A DNA stretch of 44,275 nt from Dunaliella salina (GCA_002284615.2 MU069641.1:293730-338004); one strand, 5' to 3'. Positions 30,540-39,794 are shown, counted from the first letter of the stretch. The notes: generated by a model from the sequence alone, not told the origin. Program-made: numbers and translations.

Positions 30540-30657
30540 GAAGCATGCAGCAGCCGCTGACGACAGACGAGCAGCAGGAGTGGCCCCAAGGACCCCCGCC
30601 TCAAGCAGAAGAAGCCTTAGAAGAGCCCCCTGGTGTGGACCCTGCCATCAGCAGCAG
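26419..30657 (+). CDS. SKP1-like protein, long ASK20/ASK21 type (spliced, 3' end unresolved)
   Basis: Eight exons join in frame: 26419-26538, 26713-26871, 27280-27375, 28163-28244, 28425-28522, 28736-28875, 29766-30018 and 30401-30657, about 401 codons. SKP1 links cullin-1 to F-box proteins in SCF ubiquitin ligases. Seen here: CIWVQSADGS (BTB/POZ start), CILPRQITPE, HSAPGRSDK|ERKQYDEKLV, MDTKRLCELTSAADSL, VDITSRGLARLIEGKSPEE, FNLP|DDLTEEEKLEPV, NDPRIRLLNRLYAKKRR and PLDELLSFIE. These follow the plant ASK20/21 proteins closely, including the long extension. Phases match at every junction. Intron 2 has a GC donor (AAG|GCAAGT). The extension has a Lys-rich block (KVKKAKQKAKQKG), then polyglutamine. 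The last exon ends at a plausible donor (AG|GTACAT), so the terminal exon is missing from this model. An upstream in-frame ATG at 26125 is possible. Confidence 0.85.
27456..28087. repeat. (CA)n microsatellite with assembly gap in intron 3
   Basis: CA repeats run into the N block at 27476-28009 (534 N) and continue to 28087. The gap was probably caused by the microsatellite. It lies wholly within the third intron of the SKP1-like gene, so no exon is known to be lost. Confidence 0.95.
28940..29530. repeat. Intronic minisatellite in the SKP1-like gene
   Basis: In intron 6 (28876-29765) a unit containing CAGGTGGTCCTTGTCAAAAC, TTGGTCTG and GGCCTTGGCATTTCGCAGCA recurs. The CAGGTGG core lies at about 28942 (as CTGGTGG), 29134, 29239, 29363 and 29473, so spacing is about 105-125 bp with one longer interval. 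TTTCGCAG in the units resembles the real acceptor at 29758-29765. Confidence 0.7.
30478..30537 (+). repeat. CAG trinucleotide repeat coding polyglutamine
   Basis: About twenty CAG codons, interrupted once by CGA (Gln-Gln-Gln-Arg-Gln...), lie in frame in the eighth exon of the SKP1-like gene, between PLPHS and RSMQQPL. The tract is likely to vary in length between alleles. Confidence 0.9.
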
Positions 30658-31126
30658 GTACATGCCAGGCGTCCAAGGTACCACAGACAGATGTGCTCAT
30701 CCACAAGCAGCTCGACGGAAAGGCCAGCGGCAGCGGACCCCAGCTACAGCTACTGCAGCGGGTGCGCGCGTGTGCATCAGGGTGATTTAAGAAGTGGACT
30801 GAAACTTCATTTGTCAGTGGAGGAAAGAGGGAAAGTTTACCTAGGGAGGGTTCTATTTGTCGAGTGTTCTGAATATCCTCGTGCCACTCCCCGGTGTATC
30901 ACAGGTGGAGCAGCACAGCTTGGCTCGGCTGCCAGGCTCGTAGCATGCAGCTGCATTCCCAGCACTCGATCATCAACAACGCAGGGAAAGCGTCACAGGG
31001 AGGTTGTAACGGCTGTGCTTTGCATGCCATACCGTCAAAAAGTTGCCTTTTATGCTCTGCTGCTGCTGCTACTGCTACTGCTGCTGGTTCTGCTGTTGCA
31101 GCTGATATGTGTAGGTTCATATGCCC
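30658..31126. other. Sequence between SKP1-like exon 8 and retrotransposon C6
   Basis: The stretch may hold a further exon: one frame near 30691 reads DVLIHKQLDGKASGSG followed by PQLQLLQR before a GGTGCG donor-like site, but phase and acceptor could not be fixed. From 31055 CTG repeats lead into GTTGCAGCTGATATGTGTAG, the end of the 74-bp repeat unit found at 32185-32515. Confidence 0.3.
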
Positions 31127-32178
31127 ATATGCCCAACATTTCTGTACCCATGAAGCGTATCATCCTGCAGTACCGCACAGGCACCCTCTACAACCAAAAA
31201 CATGCAGTACGTTTTAAAAGGTCAACTGATCCATCTTGTCCCCTCCCAGGCTGCCATCATTTGGACAGCGCACTACACATGCTCTCAGGCTGCCAAAACC
31301 ATATCATCTCCAACATGAAAACTGAACGCCATAACATTGCAGGCAGAATGATTACAAAAGCCCTCAGCAAATGCCCTGTAGGGGCAGGCCTGGTCTACAC
31401 AGACATAGGGAGCGATTTTAAGCTTGCTCAACACAACCTCCAACTCCCTACACATGCCTCAAACAGAACTTTACCTGCTTTTTTCTTCCCTCGTAACCTT
31501 CCAGAGAGGAAAAGACTCAACTCCAGTCGACCAGATGCTGTTTTGATCACCCCTTTTAATGCCAAACATACTTCTAACGATGTTTCTCCTACCCATTCCC
31601 ATCACGCTATGCGCAGCTCCTCACGGAGGACCACCCGAACGAGCCGCATGAGACAATCCCATGAACTTTATGCGAATGAATGTCGTACAAATGAACGCCA
31701 TGTGCACCTAATAGAAATCAAGTTCTGTGAAGACACAAGGCCAGAGCATCAGTTGAACGCAGCAGAGCAGCAGCATGCGGACTTTTGTAAACTTATTAAC
31801 GCTAATGCTGTTACAATTCACCCTGTTCTCCTGGGTGTAGGTGGAACTATTTACACTGAGCATACCCTGAAGCAATTCATACATCTAGGATTGGATCACC
31901 AGCGTGCCACGAAGCTTGCTCAACAACTTCATGCCCATTCTGTTCAATATGCCCACAAACTAGTCACCATCCGCCGCGCTATTGAAAACAAGAATACTTC
32001 CCACAGCCAAAGTACAGAGCCAGGTGCTTCTAGTAACCCTCCAGATCCACATTAGCATTCTCTTTTTCATACCTTGGTGGAGGGGGCACACGGTTCTTTT
32101 TGAGCCAATGTGTCTCCTCTTCCTTAATTGATGTAGGGAGAGTGTCTCTGCCTACGTACTTTTTCTTTTTCTTTTCTT
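31127..32178 (+). mobile_element. 5'-truncated retrotransposon copy C6
   Basis: Similarity begins abruptly at 31127 (ATATGCCCAACATTTCTG), upstream of the zinc knuckle, and ends with the tail stem-loop at 32133-32155 and a TTTTC run. The insertion lies within the 74-bp tandem repeat, since repeat sequence is found on both sides. The flanks share TTCAT, a possible short target duplication. It sits just downstream of the last recognised exon of the SKP1-like gene, in the same orientation. Confidence 0.85.
31130..32055 (+). CDS. CCHC plus restriction-like nuclease of copy C6, open frame
   Basis: The retrotransposon part of the frame (about 308 residues, no own start codon) is uninterrupted. It has CPLPGCHHLDSALHMLSGC, RPDAVLITPF, HLIEIKFCEDTRPEHQ and VLLGVGGTIYTEHTL, and ends at the usual PPDPH-stop. 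A seven-residue duplication (near YANECRTNERH) lengthens the loop between PD and E-x-K, showing that this loop tolerates change. The frame is continuous by chance with upstream flank to 30580, which adds unrelated residues. It has no RNase H or RT and cannot be an autonomous element. Confidence 0.75.
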
Positions 32179-32184
32179 CATGTT

Positions 32185-32515
32185 GCAGGCCCAAGGCAGT
32201 GCTACACCAAACAATGTGCTGCTTCTGCTGTTGCAGCTGATGTGTGTCGGTTGATGCCACAGGCCCGAGGCAGTGCTACACCAAACAATGTGCTGCTTCT
32301 GCTGTTGCAGCTGATGTGTGTCAGTTGATGCCGCAGGCCCGAGGCAGTGCTACACCAAACAATCTGCTGATCCTGCTGTTGTAGCTGATGTGTGTAGGTT
32401 GATGCCGCAGGTCCAAGGCAGTACTACACCAAACAATGTGCTGCACCTGCTGTTGTAGCTGACGTGTGTAGATGCGCCAGGCCCAAGGCAGTGCTACACA
32501 AAACAATCTGCTGGC
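32185..32515. repeat. 74-bp tandem repeat, about 4.5 units
   Basis: Units start at 32185, 32259, 32333, 32407 and about 32477. Each reads GCAGGCCC(G/A)AGGCAGTGC, then TACACCAAACAATGTGCTGC, then CTGCTGTTGCAGCTGATGTG and GGTTGATGCC. The left flank of retrotransposon C6 (about 31095-31126) is part of the same array. Confidence 0.85.
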
Positions 32516-32826
32516 ATCGCAGAAGCTGCCTCTCCCAACGTGCTGCCTCTCCCATCATGTTTGTTAGCTCCTTCCATCGTGCATGTAGAGGTGTCCTGAA
32601 AACGATGATCATACCTCCTATACCATGCCTCCTCCATTGTGCACTCGAATTGTCTTGAAATGATGGATTTAAGGCTTTGCTTGTCATCCGCCTGCTTTTA
32701 GGACCCGCATGCTGCGTGTTTTCCAATACGCGCAAGCATGCGGATAAACAACACCGCTGAGCACCAGCTGCAACAGCCGCAACACCACTAACAGTTGTCT
32801 TGAAAGTTATGGAATGAAGACATGGC
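32516..32826. other. Unassigned sequence
   Basis: No gene or RNA is recognised. GCACCAGCTGCAACAGCCGC near 32762 is echoed by GCACCAGCTGCAGCAGCCGC near 32905, and TCCGCCTGCTTTTAGGACCC by a related block near 32837. This suggests a decayed duplication of about 145 bp between 32690-32780 and 32835-32925. Confidence 0.4.
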
Positions 32827-33420
32827 TTGGCATCCACCTGCCTTCGTGACCAGCACGCTGAGTGTATTCTGCTGTGCACAGGCACGCGGATAAATGGCAC
32901 CGCTGAGCACCAGCTGCAGCAGCCGCAGCAGCAGCCATGCTCGGAGCACCATCATCAAGTGCTGTTGCCGCCTCCCCCGCAAGCTCTGTCTCGACTCTCC
33001 AATGGGAGCGAAGCTCCTCAGCAGCAGAGCCCCGTCACACAGCAGCCAGAGCTGGTCACTGGTGTCAATGGTAGCGGCAACAGCATACCCTGTAGCCTGC
33101 AGGGTTATGATGCTGATGGCAAGTCTTTGCTCCAAGGTCATGGGGTCATGCTTGAAGAGGCAGGCTCTGCGCAAATAGCAGGGTCGGGGGCAGGTGGCTC
33201 AGGTGCGCAGTGGGAGACGCGCGTCCATGAGCTACTGTTCGGCAAGGCCGGGTGCAGCAGGAGCTCACGCCTGCCTGCTCTGCCTGTGCTGGAGGACTGC
33301 CCATCTGATGCAGAAGAACACACATCAATGGTTGAGGAGGTACAAGACGGTGGGGGCAGGTGCAATGACAACTCATATCGCCTGGTCTGTGATGGGCTGC
33401 TCCAGCAGGGCAAGCTTTAA
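32827..33420 (+). CDS. Gln/Pro/Ser/Gly-rich open frame, candidate exon
   Basis: The 197-residue frame contains QLQQPQQQPCSEHHHQ, LLPPPPQALSRLSNGS, SGAQWETRVHELLFGKAG and PVLEDCPSDAEEHTS, ending at TAA after LLQQGKL. Composition resembles the low-complexity extension of the SKP1-like gene upstream, on the same strand, so it could be its last exon beyond the retrotransposon insertion. I found no matching acceptor phase, and the first part overlaps a decayed duplication. No domain is recognised. Confidence 0.35.
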   Translation: MASTCLRDQHAECILLCTGTRINGTAEHQLQQPQQQPCSEHHHQVLLPPPPQALSRLSNGSEAPQQQSPVTQQPELVTGVNGSGNSIPCSLQGYDADGKSLLQGHGVMLEEAGSAQIAGSGAGGSGAQWETRVHELLFGKAGCSRSSRLPALPVLEDCPSDAEEHTSMVEEVQDGGGRCNDNSYRLVCDGLLQQGKL

Positions 33421-33689
33421 TATGGCTCGAAACCTAGCGGATGCTCGGGTTGGAGAAACTCTATGCATAGGAAGAACTGGCACTCGGATTTGCATCGTAA
33501 CATTTGCTGTTATGCTCTGGAGGATAGAACGAGGGGAGATGGTATGTGATGCACACTCACACAAATTTAGCAACCTTTTGAATCCCCTTCAACAAAGACG
33601 CCACACCAACAAGGGGTGACTGAGGTTGGTTCAAAAGAGATCAAAGCTCTGTGCACCCCCTATCCCTGCAGTAGGAGAATCCGTCCTCG

Positions 33690-34170
33690 CAACGATGGTG
33701 AGGAAATGTGCTGAGGTGGACAACACCACTTCATTGCTGCATATGCTCTCTCCTGGATTTCAAACCTTGTAAGAAAAATGTTGCATGAACCAAAAAAATG
33801 ATGACAATTTGGACCCCATGTCATTCTCCTAGCCTCAGATCACACAAAATGGCCTACAGCTCCGCTCTTCCAAATTAAATATTCCTTGTGTTTTTCTTAT
33901 GTGTGACCTGCATACCTGACATCCAGCATGTTCCAACATTGGGAAAGAGCAAGCCGAAAGATTAGTATTTATGCACTCCTTGTGGTGGATTTTGCAAAGG
34001 AAATGGCTGGAATTCCGCACCTTGCCAACCACTGGGATTTTCCAAATTTTTTATTGCATTGATATTGTTCTGGTATGAAAACTCCAATCACTTGAAAAAA
34101 ATTTTGGTGCTGTTAGTGGTCAGGAGATTAGGTGGTCCAGAAGTGGGGTTCACACCGCCGCGGCTGCGAT
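33690..34170 (-). repeat. Unidentified interspersed repeat, copy R2
   Basis: It shares with R1 the blocks CCTCAGATCAC, GGCCTACAGCTCC, GGAAATGGCTGGAATTCCG, GCCAACCACTG and GGGGTTCACACCGCCGCGGC. It is more diverged than R3 and R4. No conserved reading frame is present. The stretch 33421-33690 before it and 34171-34400 after it show nothing recognisable. Confidence 0.55.
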
Positions 34171-34401
34171 TTGGCAGGATGCCCAGTACTCTGAATATTG
34201 GAACTCCAGTTCCTTGCAGTGTGGAGAATTAAGACCTCTAAATCAAAGTCCTCTTTTGTGTGCTATTCCGAGACATTGGCGCGCTGTTGCTGTGGATATC
34301 ATTATGTTTCCACTCATGCAAAAATTTTGGCCCTTGCAAGAACTTTGAGAAATGAGCGGCAGGGATCTTGCAGTCCAGCATGGTAGCCCACGGCGTCTAA
34401 T

Positions 34402-36033
34402 TTGATGCTGACAATTGGTTACAATTGGTTACAATTGGGTTTGACCTTCAGCCAGGTTGTTTGGCTGCTCGGCCTGATGAACTGTTCCATCCAAAAAATA
34501 AATATCATGAGGTTGGAAATAAAACGATAAGTCTCATTAGTTTGGTCCTGTAAGAAATGAAAGACATCCTCAGAACTAGCCTGAGTGTAGTAAAAAGCGC
34601 CTGTCTCGTCTTGAAGAACTCTGTGAGCAGAGGGGAAATCAGAAAAGAGATGTTCATAAGTCCTTCTAAGAGAACACACAGGACCGCAGGAACAGAGGAA
34701 CACAGCATGTTTTTCATCTTGAAGTCCCCCAAGGTCACATTTATCACAAACTGAAGTGTGCTCCTGCCAGAGTGATGTCTCAACCCTTAGGGTGTGTGCA
34801 TGCAAGCGAAAGCGTGCGATGTTTCTCATCATATGCTTGCCTAAATCAAGACGCAAATACCTAGGGACAGAAAAGGGCGCTCCATAAGCAGCCAAAGGCT
34901 TCAAAGGGAGAGCCACCCATTGATGATACTTGGCTAATTTGTTCACACGCTCATTGTGCTCTGCCAAGGCAGCCGCATTCCAAACGCCTCGAAGCCTTTT
35001 TCTCAGATCAACAACGAACTCCTTCAGTGCTACTGGCTGCCCTGAACGCACACTTTGAATAAACATATTGCACCTGTCCAAGCCATTACATGCTGCCAAA
35101 AACTCTGAGGTCCAACATTTACGAGATATGTAGCTCATGTCAACATCTGCTTGCAGCACCTTGCGGAGTGTAGTACTGTTGCTGCACAGCAAAGCATTGT
35201 AGAACCTGACTGATGCACGGAACCTATAAAACTGCAAAGGCTCATGACCACATTCCCGGAGAACAGACCAGTTAGGAGTGGTACGCTTCACCCCAAGGAA
35301 GCGCTTCAGTAAGCACAGGTGCACAGTTTGTAAAGGGCAGTCCCATTCAGCACCTTCTTTCATATATCTAGTTCCCCAGATTTGACAAGCATACATGCTA
35401 GCAGGGAGAGCATATGCTTTAGCCAGCCAGAGCATGGTATGCGGCCTGTCAGTCAAGTGGTACTCTGACGCAAACTGCCTGATCCGTCTACATCCAGCCA
35501 GGAAAGGAGCGCACATGTGTTCGGCAGTGGCCTGAGGGTTGCGGTGCTTCGTGAACAGCATGCCCAAATATTTGAAAGACTCTGCACAAGCCAAGCGCAC
35601 TCCACCTAAAGTAAAAACTGGCACATTATTGCCCTTAGAATTAAAATGCACAATCTCAGACTTGGCAGCATTTATCACCAATCCTTTCCGCCGAGCATAA
35701 GCGTGCAACCTATCCAACATCAACTGGAGCTGACCAGGCTGGTTACTGGTAAGGCACAGATCATCTGCATACAGCATATGCGTAACACGGAGATCGCTTG
35801 CACCTGTAATTGCCCCTTGCACATTTTCTGCCACGCAATCCACATCATTGATGTACAGGGAAAACAGCAGGGGGGAAAGCGGACAGCCTTGCTTAACTCC
35901 AAAAAGAGGGCGCACACGAGCTTGCTTGGTGCCATCCACTAAGATGTACTCGTCATTAGCATACATGTTCTTAATGATATTCAACAGGCATGTAGGCATG
36001 ATGCTGACAATCCCAGGCATTGACCAGGACAAA
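34402..36033 (-). mobile_element. 5'-truncated RTE-like non-LTR retrotransposon
   Basis: A second LINE type, unrelated to the others in the window. It is one open frame of 537 codons followed at once by a short tandem tail: the plus strand shows CAATTGGTTA repeated at 34414-34436. The stop codon TAA lies inside this repeat. A near-absent 3' untranslated region ending in short repeats is typical of the RTE clade. The 5' end is cut within the reverse transcriptase, before motif B. Confidence 0.75.
34419..36032 (-). CDS. Reverse transcriptase C-terminal part, RTE-like
   Basis: Visible RT blocks are LFGVKQGCPLSPLLFSLY (motif B), THMLYADDLCLTS (motif C with the active YADD), KGLVINAAKSEIVHF (motif D) and SFKYLGMLF (motif E). 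A long thumb and connector follow. Near the C terminus CDKCDLGGLQDEKHAVFLC gives a C-x2-C-x9-H-x4-C zinc knuckle. The endonuclease and RT motifs 0-A are missing through 5' truncation. The remaining frame has no stop over 537 residues, so the insertion is probably young. The start codon is only the first in-frame candidate. Confidence 0.85.
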   Translation of the reverse strand: MSWSMPGIVSIMPTCLLNIIKNMYANDEYILVDGTKQARVRPLFGVKQGCPLSPLLFSLYINDVDCVAENVQGAITGASDLRVTHMLYADDLCLTSNQPGQLQLMLDRLHAYARRKGLVINAAKSEIVHFNSKGNNVPVFTLGGVRLACAESFKYLGMLFTKHRNPQATAEHMCAPFLAGCRRIRQFASEYHLTDRPHTMLWLAKAYALPASMYACQIWGTRYMKEGAEWDCPLQTVHLCLLKRFLGVKRTTPNWSVLRECGHEPLQFYRFRASVRFYNALLCSNSTTLRKVLQADVDMSYISRKCWTSEFLAACNGLDRCNMFIQSVRSGQPVALKEFVVDLRKRLRGVWNAAALAEHNERVNKLAKYHQWVALPLKPLAAYGAPFSVPRYLRLDLGKHMMRNIARFRLHAHTLRVETSLWQEHTSVCDKCDLGGLQDEKHAVFLCSCGPVCSLRRTYEHLFSDFPSAHRVLQDETGAFYYTQASSEDVFHFLQDQTNETYRFISNLMIFIFWMEQFIRPSSQTTWLKVKPNCNQL

Positions 36034-36934
36034 CAGCAGACCGGAGGCCTTTCATGGCCTTTCAGCTAACCCAATCTCCCTGCTTTTGTCGCCTCCATCT
36101 CCTTGGGGCCGATTCCAACACGCTGCGTGAGTCCTCGCAACATCCCAAAATCAACTGCAATATTACCAGCAGGCCCACCAACACTCAATGCAGCACTATT
36201 GGCCCGCGCAGGATCCACATTATGAGTGTTGAAATGATGCAGTATGGAGGGATTCATCGATGTGCTTAATTGGGCTGATGCTTTATATCAAATTCAATTA
36301 GATTATTTTTCACTCAAATATTCAGGGTGAGGGCACCTTTTGCAATGAGTATTCCAAAACCTATCCTCAGGAGGGTGACTTGTCAAGCCCTTTGAAATTT
36401 GAGATGTCGTATTTGCTCACCAAGGCTGATCAGCAGAACACTCCAGCTTGAGGCATTTTCTTGCCCAAAGATATGCTGGGAACCTCATTTGCATACCGAA
36501 TCCAGTTTAGCTTGTAATGAGGTTGAAATGGTAGACATGAAAAACCTAAGCGCCTTGGGTGTGTGATGGAATCAGAGAAGTGCTTGGGAAAGAAAGAAGG
36601 AAAAGGAAAAAAGAAAACTTTGTAAGATGTGAACATCAGGAAAAGAGGATTCAAATGGCCTGAGCATTCTGTATCCCCTGCATCAAAAAGGGGGAAAAGA
36701 GGTCAATGGTGATCAGGGAGATTGTCCCCAACACACTGTGCCTGATCTTGTTGAAGCTGGTGACAATATTCAGATTACAGAGACGGGAGGCCTCCAGTCA
36801 AAAAGACAGACTGATAGCATATTACTGAGAAAAGAAAAAGTTTGAGCAAACCTTCTCAAGAGTGTGCCTGATGCTAGCAAGTTTGTAATGTACTGCGTCG
36901 ATTTCTGGAAAAGCAATTTCGATTCGAAAAAGAT
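36034..36934. other. Unassigned sequence between two retrotransposons
   Basis: No gene is recognised. A minus-strand 63-residue frame (36066-36257) reading AGNIAVDFGMLRGLTQRVG and a plus-strand open stretch near 36670-36845 containing VPDLVEAGDNIQITETGG and SKRQTDSILLRKEK look weakly protein-like, but neither has a known motif. The second has a basic block like that of the C5 linker. Confidence 0.3.
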
Positions 36935-37055
36935 TAAGAAAAAAAGAAAAACTATGTAGGAAGAGAAACTCTCCCTACATCAATTAAGGAAAAGGAGACA
37001 CATTGGCTCAAAGAGCCGTGAGTCCCCTCCACCGCAAGGTGAGAAAAAGAGAGAG

Positions 37056-38565
37056 CTAATGGGGATCTGGAGGGTTACGAGAAGTACCTGTCTCTGTACT
37101 TTGGCTGTGGGAAGTATTGTAATGTTCAATGGCGCGGCGTGTGGTGGCAAGTTTGTGGGCATATTGAACAGAATGTGCATGAAGTTGTTGAGCAAGCCTA
37201 GTGGCACACTGATGATCCAATCCTAGTTGTTTGAATTGCTTCATGGTATGCTCAGTATAAATAGTTCCACCAACACCCAGGAGAATAGGATGAATGGAAA
37301 CAGCTTTAGCACTAATAATCTTACAGAGGTCTGAATGGTGCTGCTTTGCCGCATGTAACTGATGTTCAGTCAGGCCTAGTGTCCTCACAGGACTTGATTT
37401 CTATGAGGCGCACATGACGATCCTTGACATGAGATTCATGTGGTTGCCTGACTCGGCTAGCTTTGATGGTCCTTCTTGTGGTCCTGTGCAAATCGTGATG
37501 TGAAAATGGATAGGAGAATCACTGTTTGAAGTATGTTTAGCATTAAAAGGGGTGATCAAAACAGCATCTGGTCGACTGGAGTTGAGTCTTTTTCTCTCAG
37601 AGAGGTTACGGGGGAATAAGTAAGCAGGTAAAGTTCTGTTTGAGGCATATGCAGGGAGTTGGAGATTGTGTTGATCGAGTTTGAAATCGCTTCCTATGTC
37701 TGTGTATACCAGGCCTGCCCCTACAGGGCATTTGCTGAGTGCTTTAGTAATCATTCTGCCAGCAATGTTATGGCGTTCAGTAATCATGTTGGAGATGATA
37801 CGGTTTTGGCAGCCGGAGAGCATGTGGAGTGCGCTNTCCAAATGNNGGCAGCCTGGNAGGGGNCAAGATGGATCAGTTGACCTTTTAAAACGTACTGCAT
37901 GTTTTTGGTTGTAGAGGGTGCCTGTGCAGTACTGCAGGATGGTACGCTTCATGGGTACAGAAATATTGGGCATATTTCTAAAGGTATGGCTGATATTTTT
38001 ATCTACTTGCGGTAACAAGTTTTGATAGTAAGAGTAGTAACCTGTTTTGGAATTGGCATATCCAAGCTTGTGTTTAGAATGCATGTGGGATTTGAGGGCA
38101 TCTCGAAGATTGGGGAGATAGGTAAGCTTGGGGGCGGGTGGTGGACCCGCAGATGTGCCTGCAGCATGCACTCTTTCTTCCTTGGCTAGCCAAAAAAATA
38201 TTTGAATGAGGATTTCCGCCAGGGCCTGCACTGCCAGTGGGGATCTCAGTGTCTGCCACACAGTTCTGGGCTTGCTTTGCCTGATGCTTTGCAATGGCAT
38301 CTGCACATTCATTTCCAGCGATGCCAGCATGGGACTTCACTTTGAAAATTCGAATTTTGGTATGGAAGTCTCTAATGAGAGTTGAAATCATTTTGAGGAC
38401 GTCTCCTTGGATGCCTGAGGTGTCTTTCAGGATAAAGAAGTTGTTTACGAATTTGATGGATTGAGATGAGGCTGTCTGATGCGATGTCTGCATGTTTGGT
38501 AATGATGGCAGCAGCAATCGCTGCCAATTCAGCTCGAGTGATGGTTTTAGTAATCCCAGCACCAT
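37056..38565 (-). pseudogene. RNase H end, CCHC and nuclease of copy C7, frameshifted
   Basis: Three minus-strand frames (38074-38565, 37401-38330, 37056-37388) continue the polyprotein: VKSHAGIAGNECADAIAK, then NISVPMKRTILQY, the zinc-knuckle region (spoiled by N calls near 37840-37860), RPDAVLITPF, and ILLGVGGTIYTEHTM. The E-x-K strand falls at a frameshift near 37390. QSTETGTSRNPPDPH ends the protein. Confidence 0.75.
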
Positions 38566-39652
38566 TTGGTTCTACTGAGTTCTTGCTGTCAGTGGACGGG
38601 CAGTAAACGCCTGCTCCAATTTCTTGCTTACCGTTATGGACAAGGCAGATGCCATCCGTGTATGCCCAAGTTCTCCAATCAGCAACTTTGAGAGTTAGAA
38701 TAGCATTGGATTGGTTGGGCACCAGGTCTGTTTCTTGGACGATTACGTGTGAATTTCTAGGGTGTTTGGAGACATGTTGTTTGTCAAATGGGAGGCGTTC
38801 CAATTTATTGAAGCCTGGCATGTGAGCATGCATGGGATTTAGGACAGGGTGGCTGCTGGCATTCGTCAGCTTCCACTCTGTGGCTTCCTTCATATCACCT
38901 TTGAGTCCCTGTAGCCAGTCTTTGTTTTGGTTGTTGAGATGGACTCGAGCTGCAGTTTTCCAAACAGCAAAGATACGAAGTTTCCAGGTATGTTTAGGTA
39001 GGGGCACCTCTTGGTTAGGGCAGGATTCAGGGGCACAGTAACAAAGTTTTTCGCNAGGTATGGTTCCAAGGTCGTAACAGAGGTGGGGGTAGGCAGTAAC
39101 AAGTTTGGAGTAGGGGTTGGTTATCATGTCCTTATTCCAAGCCGGAAGGAACATGAATGTAGCAGTGGCTTCTGTGTTGTGGATGGCAGAGTAAATGGCA
39201 TGTTGCAAAGCTTGGGTCATGATTCCCTCTTCATAAATGGGATGGCAGACAGAGAAGCCTGAGAATTTGGATGAGAAGGCGTTATGCATGGCACCAAAAA
39301 GAGTATCTCGGGAGTCCGCATTCCAATAATTCTGGTATTGTGGGTTGTGGTCTAGTGGGGAGGCCATTTTTTCTTGGGTTACCAAAGCCCATTTTTGGAG
39401 GGCAGTATGAATGTGAGTTGGAAGGGTTCGGGAAAAAGAGTCTTTGATCTTCTTGGTAGAGTACTTTCTTTCAAGCAAGGATTTACGGGAAAGGATCCCT
39501 TGCAGCTCAGTAGCAAAGCTGCCAGGGGCTGGTGTTACTTTCTCGTGCATGCCAGCAAGCTTGGCGCCATAAAAAGCCCTGTAGAGGATTTGGAAGCGGT
39601 TCGGGGATATCATCCCAACACATTTTCCTTGCGTATTGTATATGCAAGCCAT
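38372..39652 (-). CDS. PCIF1-like methyltransferase domain plus RNase H start (open frame)
   Basis: The frame of 426 residues begins MACIYNTQGKCVG. The PCIF1-like region covers about residues 15-240: NRFQILYRAFYGAKLAG, TLPTHIHTALQKWALV, EKMASPL (96-100), TLFGAMHNAF, KFSGFSVCHPIYEEGIMTQ (129-147), ATFMFLPAWNKD (164-175) and LRIFAVWKTAARVHLN (225-240). In PCIF1/CAPAM, which methylates N6 of cap-adjacent adenosine, the loop corresponding to CHPIY is NPPF and forms the active site. The Asn is not conserved here. RNase H follows with WAYTDGI (Asp333) and TRAELAAI. The frame leaves register near 38400. The true start lies upstream in the full polyprotein. Confidence 0.65.
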   Translation of the reverse strand: MACIYNTQGKCVGMISPNRFQILYRAFYGAKLAGMHEKVTPAPGSFATELQGILSRKSLLERKYSTKKIKDSFSRTLPTHIHTALQKWALVTQEKMASPLDHNPQYQNYWNADSRDTLFGAMHNAFSSKFSGFSVCHPIYEEGIMTQALQHAIYSAIHNTEATATFMFLPAWNKDMITNPYSKLVTAYPHLCYDLGTIPXEKLCYCAPESCPNQEVPLPKHTWKLRIFAVWKTAARVHLNNQNKDWLQGLKGDMKEATEWKLTNASSHPVLNPMHAHMPGFNKLERLPFDKQHVSKHPRNSHVIVQETDLVPNQSNAILTLKVADWRTWAYTDGICLVHNGKQEIGAGVYCPSTDSKNSVEPNGAGITKTITRAELAAIAAAIITKHADIASDSLISIHQIRKQLLYPERHLRHPRRRPQNDFNSH

Positions 39653-39794
39653 GTGCGCCGTGGAGATTTCTGGGAGAATGGGGGGGGGAAGGAGTAGGAG
39701 GGTAATGTCTGCGGGATCCTGTGTCAGATGATGCTGGAAGATGAGGAAGCTGATCTGTGTACTTTACGAGGTCAACCTCGCGCAGCCAATATTC

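Larger units (their letters stand above)
36935..39794 (-). mobile_element. Retrotransposon copy C7 (PCIF1-like to tail), reverse strand
   Basis: Read on the minus strand it begins abruptly at 39794 (GAATATTGGCTGCGCGAGG), within the region after the PHD finger, and runs through PCIF1-like domain, RNase H, CCHC, nuclease and tail (stem-loop 36956-36978). It is the best witness for the PCIF1-like part because that frame is open. Single N positions at 37836-37863 and 39055 are base-call ambiguities. It belongs to the same subfamily as the copy starting at 44105, sharing AAAGAGCCGTGAGTCCC in the tail. Confidence 0.88.

Noticed and set aside
30580..32055. Single 491-residue gene across 30580-32055
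   Set aside because: The first third is flank and CTG-repeat sequence in the wrong frame for the SKP1-like exon. Only the part from 31127 is retrotransposon coding, so the fusion is accidental.
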